Positions 58,201-64,000 of a stretch of 64,000 nt of DNA are shown piece after piece (the first letter of the stretch is position 1; the number at the start of each line of letters is the position of its first letter). Under the pieces are notes generated by a model. That model saw only the letters and a program-made list of their open reading frames with translations, was not told the DNA's origin and did no database searches. The stretch comes from Epiperipatus broadwayi. Its lineage: Eukaryota > Onychophora > Udeonychophora > Euonychophora > Peripatidae. Location of the stretch: the NCBI GenBank assembly GCA_028023455.1, contig JAQFVV010006306.1, positions 1,517,001 to 1,581,000 of the forward strand, given 5' to 3'. A program made the translations under genes and the position numbers.

Positions 58201-59269
58201 GTGAAAGTTAAATAAAAATATATATTATAATTATTTCGCATTTGAACCTAGGATTATAAATATAAAAACGTACTCAGCTGAAGAATTTATTTTTCCAAGG
58301 CCAGCTTATACTTATACTTATGCTTATGCTATTTTATTATTTTAATATTTAAAATTATCTTTGAAGATAAAAGAAAGTGAAAATGTTTATTTAAGGAACT
58401 GTTGAACATTTGCGTTTTGGAAATCATTGTCATGTTTATAAATATTTTGATTGAAGCTTCGAATTCGGATAGATAACTTAACCTGAATAAATTATCTACA
58501 TATTTTTAAATGGAAAAACCATTGCGGAGCTGAAATATGAACTTAAGTTACTTTATTATTATTTTTTATTGTTTGTTTTATTGGTTTTAAAAAAAAAATG
58601 AAACCATAAAAATATTTATGCTATATATTTTGTGTAACACTTTTTGCATAAATATACAGGTAAACTAGGGTTATAATTTTAAAACTTAATGGGTTTATTA
58701 GAATGAGCAAAAATATTTTGTCATTCTTAAGTCAATTTAGTTGATTTATTAAGCATTACACCAGCTAGTTTCTATTTAATAATTTCATTTATAGAGATTT
58801 AAATATCACAGTTTTAGTTTAGTATAAATGGGATGTTTTACTCAATTTTATTTTAAATTTACCAAAGAAGTTTATCAGAGAGTATCCATTCATTTGTTTT
58901 ATGAATGTTATATTAATAATAACTACAAATATTTTTATATGCATCGAGAAGTAAATATTCTTGCATTTAATTTGCAATTTTAAAAGTCCACTAGTTTATA
59001 TATATATATTTAGTATGTAATATTTTACTATGTGTGCATCGTGCCTTGCCTAGAAATTTATATGCATTTAATTTTAAAGTATTTCTCATAGTAGTTACTT
59101 GACAGTATATTTTGTTGGTTCAAACATTGAATATAGGTTTTGTATTTTTAAACTTCTTAGGAATAACTTAATTAATTCAGGTGAAGTATATATCTTGCTA
59201 TTAGTTAGTATTTGTTAGCCTCATAGAGTTAGGCGTAGTTAATAATTTTTGAATATGCTTTATGGAGTA
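55289..59269. other. AT-rich DNA with one small hairpin
   Basis: TGTTGTCAAGG and CCTTGACAACA at 55902-55930 form a hairpin related to the foldback at 45365-45616. The rest shows no gene or repeat family. Short Lys/Ile frames such as 57538-57732 are low complexity. Confidence 0.45.
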
Positions 59270-59650
59270 GATAAAATCCTCCATCCTTATTGTATTGTAT
59301 TTCCATGATTTGATAGTGCTTGTCCCCAAAAGAGGGTTATTATATTGTATTTTTCAGTGATGATAATCACATTTATAAGCATTGAAAATCCCATGAGGGA
59401 GGATTGTGTTTTCTTGGTGCATTTTCCTATTCCCAGATGTACTGTAGGAGAGTTCCAGACATCTTAGTTTTTGCCTTGAAGTTAGGTATTTTTGAAAGCC
59501 ACCATATTCTTTTCTAGCTCTGAGGAGCCTAGTATTTTTATATATTTTTTGCCTATCATTCATGATGACTTAATGCTAATTCCACCACAGTAGGTGATGT
59601 TGCATTTGTTTTAGATTTATGATGACAAGATATGCTTGTTTGAGGAAATT
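59270..59650 (-). other. Unassigned segment with coding-like minus frame
   Basis: A 69-codon minus frame at 59354-59563 reads RLLRARKEYGGFQKYLTSRQ and KMHQENTILPHG. The composition is coding-like and the segment is less AT-rich than its surroundings. Not recognised; perhaps a LINE or transposon relic. Confidence 0.25.
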
Positions 59651-61169
59651 TATTTCTTCAGGTAGTTGTAGCTAATTTATGGCTCATAGGTATATCAATG
59701 TTTGAATTGTGTTGCTATGATAGTTTTATCATGCACAAGCTAACTAACAATAAGTTATATTTATTTTAAAGTATGTTAAATATGCATATGGTATAAATGG
59801 CAATTCACACATACTAATTTAATATTTTATCCAGAGTTTCACCGCTGGATTTGTAAGTCTGTTACATTATTAACTTTAAAACATGGAGGGAATAATTTTA
59901 TGTGGACTAAATTTATTTAAAAGAGTATAACTGATCTCTGATGAATGAATGTCCCATACACTTAACTTAGTTTTATTTTAAGATTAGCTTAGTCTAATTT
60001 AAAAATATATCATTAGTTTAATATTAGTTATGTCAGTATAACTAGTTGTAGTTTTTAAAATATATGCTTTTCCAACTTAGCGTTTGTTAAGTTTAGAATT
60101 ATAAAATTAAGGTAGGGTTTTAAATACAAACCTAGTTTTGTGTGTTATTCTGATTACTAAATGACACCATAATGTTTTAAATTATTTTAATTAAAAAAAA
60201 TAGATACAGACATTATAATTAAAGTTAAAGATTTTAAAATCTCTAGTTGTTAAAAGAGATTAAAATTGAATAGCCTTTGCCTGTTATTATGTATACTAAT
60301 GTAAACTAAATAAAACTGTTAAAAGTCAAAATACTTATATTAAGTCCTAGTGCAATATTGGCAATGTGTTTGTATTCCATTAAATTTGTAAGAATTTCTA
60401 TTTGTTCTTAATAAGCCAAATTATTATTGTTTCAAAAAGTTTTGTTTTGTTTGTTTTGCTTTTATATGAAAATATATTATTGTCTTGGGTTCCAAATTCA
60501 CAAAATCTTAAGTTTCTAAAGTTTATTAAGTCTTCAATTCAGAAGTTCACAAATATATCATAAAGTTAATTAAATATATTTGATATTGATTTTAAAATTA
60601 TAAAGCCATGCTGAAGTAAGGGATTTTTTTTATATTGAATCACAATAACAGATAATTGCATTATATCAGATACTTAGTTATATTTTTAGTTAAAAGTTTA
60701 TTTTAAATTATCAGTATATCTTTTCAGACTAAAGATTATGCAATATCAGATTAAGAATATAAGTACTTAAGAAGAATATTTTTAATTATTGTTATTTTAA
60801 AGGCTGCACATTATCTTATATTCATTGCACATCATCTGTATCATCTTAAATCTTGTATGTCTAAAGAATTTAATCCATATGCATTTGAGGTCTTTAGTAA
60901 ATTGTCTGTGAGTGTGGGAAAGGCATAATATATATAATGATGAATTAGAGCAAAGGGTACTACAAGTTTGTTATGGAAACATCAAAAGTGCATTAGTCAA
61001 AAAATTTAAGCTATTATAAAGTAAAAGTCGTTAAGCATTAATATAGAGAGTCTCTTAGTAAATATTCTAGCTTGTCATTAGATTTGGTTATATATATATT
61101 GCCCAGGAAAAATTAAAATACAATATACCAAATAAGGATTTTTTTTTAAAAGTACAACTTATTTTCAGA
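59651..61169. other. AT-rich DNA, nothing recognised
   Basis: No gene or repeat family recognised. Confidence 0.45.
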
Positions 61170-62035
61170 TATATATTAAAATTAAAAATAATTTAAAACA
61201 AAATTGAAATAGACAACTCATTATAAATAAAAATATTATTTAATACATCAATCGAGTTCTCATTCCTTAATGCAACCTTTTAAGGTGTTTCTTTTTACAC
61301 AATTACATGTGATGTGATGCACTCACATCACATGATCAATTATCCTACAACAACTCCCCTCAGTGGACATTGTTTACATTACAATAAATATAATTATATT
61401 AAATATAATTAGTAAAATATATATATGTACATAAAAATGATTAAACTTATTATAGTCCTTTTTGCCCCTATAATATATATATATATATAGAAATAATCTA
61501 AAAAAACAACAACACAATAATAATAATAATCCCTTCCTTCTATTTTCAAAAATTATAACTCTAAAGTTTCCAATAATCTAACAATGCCCACCCCACCTCC
61601 CTAATTATGCTGGATCTTTAATCATGTTTAAACATGGTTAAAGGTCCAGCATAAGTGTGGGGGGGGGGTAATGTTAGATTATTGGCAACCTTAGAGTTAT
61701 AATTTTTAAAAATAGAAGGAATGGATTATTATTATTGTTTTTTTTTATATGTAAATATATATACATATATTATGGGAGGGGGGGCTATAATAAGTTTAAT
61801 CATTTTTATGTACATATGTATCTTTTACTAATTATATTTATTGTAATGTAAATAATGTCCATGGACGGAGGGAGTTGCTGTAGAGGGTCATGTAATTGCG
61901 GAGAGAAAAACATCTTGAAAAGATTTCATTAAGGAATGAAAGATGGATTGATGTATTACATAATATTTTTATTTATAGTGAGTTGTCTATTTCATTTTTG
62001 TTTTAAATTGATTATCATTAATTTTATATATATAT
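61170..62035. repeat. Long palindrome, about 870 bp
   Basis: Arms of roughly 430 bases mirror each other about CATGTTTAAACATG (61623-61636). Matches include TTGAAATAGACAACTCA, CTCATTCCTTAATG, TTATGCTGGATCTTTAA and their complements. Differences lie mainly in G/C runs and TA runs. It has no coding and looks like a large foldback element. It is about 430 bases downstream of the second receptor. Confidence 0.88.
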
Positions 62036-62464
62036 AAGGCAACATTATAGACAAATTTTAACATTGAAATGTGATCATTTAAAATCTTCATATATATATT
62101 ACATTTTTAAAATCTAAAATCATTTTTATTTAGTAATGGAAATTCTTATATATACTTTCTTATACCATATTCTAATTGATTAATGGTTCTAAAACATTTC
62201 ATTTTAATTAATTGAATATTATATCTATGCGCACATATATAGTATACTGTCACGTGTCAAAAATCTCATTACCATTATTTTAGCACGTAGTGTTATTTAT
62301 TTAAAAAATTATTCATAATTACTTCAGCTTTCTCATTGAAGCAAAGAATTACCTTTAAATAAATTTGGATAAATATATTCAGCAAAGTTTAAAATTATAT
62401 CATTATTTGTTACAAACTAAACTGAAGATTGATTTTCATTTTTTTTTTTTGTTTCCGGTTTTAT
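62036..62464. other. AT-rich 3' flank of the second receptor
   Basis: Downstream of the receptor stop on the minus strand. Nothing specific recognised. Confidence 0.4.
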
Positions 62465-63406
62465 TTAATTAGTTTTTAAGGGATAAAAAATGTGATGAAT
62501 TGTTGTATAAAATTTTTTATTCCTCGCTGTCAAAACAATTGGATTGATGGCAGCATGGCTATATGCTAAAATCCATAGGGGTCGTGTTATATTTCGAGGA
62601 AAATCAAAAAAGAATGTAAATAAAACTAATCCAGAGCCTGGAATCCAACACATTGAATATACTGCAAATAAAATAATTAACGTTAAAGTAGCTCGAACGT
62701 TTTCTGATTTTCGTTTTTCTGCTGCTAACGATTTAACGGCATTATCTTTGACCATTTCAATAAGATTTTTCTGTGATTCAAAAATCTTTTTAAGAACTTT
62801 ATAATAACAAATACCGATTATAAATACACTAGGGACATTAAAAGCAAAAAGATAAAAAGCACAAAAGTAAAACGAATTTATATCACGGCCTAAAAAGCAT
62901 TCCCCAACAACAGGGTTATAATCGTATTTGCCCACTCCCATATAAGGAACTGAGCTAAATAAAAGAGCTATAATCCAGCATAATGGTATTAAAATTCGAA
63001 TATTTTTTTTGGTAAAAATTTTATCGGTAATTGCAGCGTCTCTACATACAGTGAAATATCTATTCACAGCAATGCACATTAGAGTAAGCATTGATTGTGA
63101 AATACAAAGGAACAATCCATAACTCAAAAAGGAACACAATGGATGATAAACAGCATTGTCTTGAATCCATTCAAAATAGGCAAAATGAGAATAAATAATA
63201 CAGCAGCAGATAAAATCACCTGCTGCCAAATTTCCTACAAATTTATTAGGAGTTGATTGCAATTGTTTATTTATTATTATGGAAATTAATATTAACAAGT
63301 TTCCCAAAGTTCCTACTGCAGATAAAAAAACGAATGCCCCAGTTCCAAAATATACCATTCCGATACTGAAATGAATTGTTGAATTTATTGTTGAATTTCC
63401 TGTCAT
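62465..63406 (-). CDS. Single-exon class A GPCR, melatonin/opsin-like orphan
   Basis: A complete 313-residue receptor. Seen: sequons at N4 and N8 in the outer tail; TM1 18-45 with GN 35-36; TM2 with D64; C91 before TM3; NRY 115-117, the form also typical of melatonin receptors; KYDYNPVVGECF in the second outer loop with C170; CWIP 253-256 in TM6; NPIVL 288-292 in TM7. Tyr282 stands where opsins have the retinal lysine, so it is not an opsin. It shares NKFVGNL, KVLKKI, AEKRKSEN and RPLWILAYSHA with the gene at 5331-6314, so the two are paralogues in the same orientation, about 56 kb apart. An extra sequon (N272) is present in the third outer loop. The C-terminal tail is very short. Ligand and tissue are unknown. 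Confidence 0.93.
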   Translation of the reverse strand: MTGNSTINSTIHFSIGMVYFGTGAFVFLSAVGTLGNLLILISIIINKQLQSTPNKFVGNLAAGDFICCCIIYSHFAYFEWIQDNAVYHPLCSFLSYGLFLCISQSMLTLMCIAVNRYFTVCRDAAITDKIFTKKNIRILIPLCWIIALLFSSVPYMGVGKYDYNPVVGECFLGRDINSFYFCAFYLFAFNVPSVFIIGICYYKVLKKIFESQKNLIEMVKDNAVKSLAAEKRKSENVRATLTLIILFAVYSMCWIPGSGLVLFTFFFDFPRNITRPLWILAYSHAAINPIVLTARNKKFYTTIHHIFYPLKTN

Positions 63407-63465
63407 TTCTTGTTTATATGCTCATAAGGTCTCATTTAAATATTCCCCTGCAACCACTAGTTTTA

Positions 63466-63482
63466 TATCTGCAAATTAAAAT
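63466..63482 (-). promoter_or_regulatory. Possible splice acceptor upstream of the second GPCR
   Basis: The minus strand reads TTTTAATTTGCAG ending at about 63469, 60 bases before the ATG. It could join a 5' UTR exon, as suspected for the first receptor, but the pyrimidine tract is weak. Confidence 0.25.
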
Positions 63483-64000
63483 TATACAGTATAAATACTA
63501 ACAAAAACCAATGAGCATTCACACAAGCACATATACCTTACCCTAAAGAAATACAATAATTGATATCTCAATTAAAAACTATTAGGCATCTGTGAAGAAA
63601 ATCTAGGGTATTTTTGTGACCAACCAAAAAACTCAACATGTTGATTTTATATTGCCAAACAGCCCATTCCATATTAAGATGATCATATGTACTGGTTTTA
63701 CCAGTATAGGACTGTTTTTCTGGCCATTGGTTCTGATTAGTTGTGAAATGTAACCAGTACTGTTTAGGCATTATAAATACTTTTGTATCTTTTTTTATTA
63801 AAACCATTTTGTTCTAACACCACCTCTGGTTCTTTTGTTGTATTCCTTCACTTAAAGACTAAAAAAGATAAGCATACTTCATAATATTGTTTCAACTTAT
63901 ATTCTAAGATAGCGACTATTCTTGTGCTATGTGAATTATTTCAAATGTTCTGGTTTCAAAGTTGAAAAAAAAAAAGAAGGTAACTTTATCCTATATGAAT
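63483..64000 (-). other. Unassigned upstream flank with a 79-codon frame
   Basis: The minus frame 63568-63807 reads MPKQYWLHFTTNQNQWPEKQ and TYDHLNMEWAVWQYKINML, with several Trp. It is more coding-like than most frames here but has no motif that I recognise. It could be a transposon relic. Confidence 0.25.

Overview
The window looks like animal nuclear DNA that is very AT-rich and full of repeats. The most likely source is a mollusc of the octopus type. That is an inference from three things: tRNA-derived SINEs, Penelope-like and LINE debris, and single-exon rhodopsin-family receptor genes scattered through large AT-rich spaces. Nothing in the sequence names the species.

Only two intact protein genes are visible. 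They are paralogous single-exon seven-transmembrane receptors on the minus strand, one near each end (5331-6314 and 62465-63406). They share long motifs, both lack the D of DRY (HRY and NRY instead), both end TM7 with NPxxL, and both lack the opsin Schiff-base lysine. They look like members of a melatonin-receptor/opsin-like orphan family that has been duplicated locally. Everything between them is transposon-derived or unassigned.

Region by region: 6.4-6.6 kb holds a palindromic MITE-like element. 7.4-12.6 kb is a nested stack: a ribozyme-bearing repeat (called RZ3 here) split by a decayed hAT transposon, whose transposase is broken by a 2 kb RZ2 foldback insertion (15-bp target duplication) and by a tRNA-derived SINE (15-bp target duplication). 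13.7-15.3 kb holds LINE fragments inside a broken FB1 element. 16.4-33.6 kb holds FB1 foldback elements, a Penelope-like GIY-YIG remnant (19.6 kb), an hAT MITE (25.6 kb) and a decayed LINE with endonuclease, reverse transcriptase and zinc knuckle on the minus strand (28.2-32.2 kb). 34.5-36.3 kb and 52.3-53.5 kb hold arrays of a ~330-bp repeat (AR330) arranged as tandem copies plus an inverted copy, each array flanked by a 13-14 bp target duplication. 40-49 kb holds further SINE, FB1, RZ2, Penelope-tail and LINE fragments. 61.2-62.0 kb is a ~870-bp palindrome.

The most interesting signal is RNA-level. Three unrelated-looking repeat families carry hammerhead ribozyme motifs of type I with very short stem III: FB1, RZ2/RZ3 and the Penelope-like tails. 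FB1 and RZ2 are non-autonomous, contain long inverted repeats and sit between 11-18 bp target duplications. This fits small ribozyme retroelements mobilised by a reverse transcriptase such as that of the Penelope-like elements, whose relics lie in the same window. The AR330 arrays have no hammerhead that I can find, but they carry a hairpin whose stem has changed in a compensated way between three subfamilies. All repeat family names here (FB1, RZ2, RZ3, S1, AR330) are local labels, not database names.
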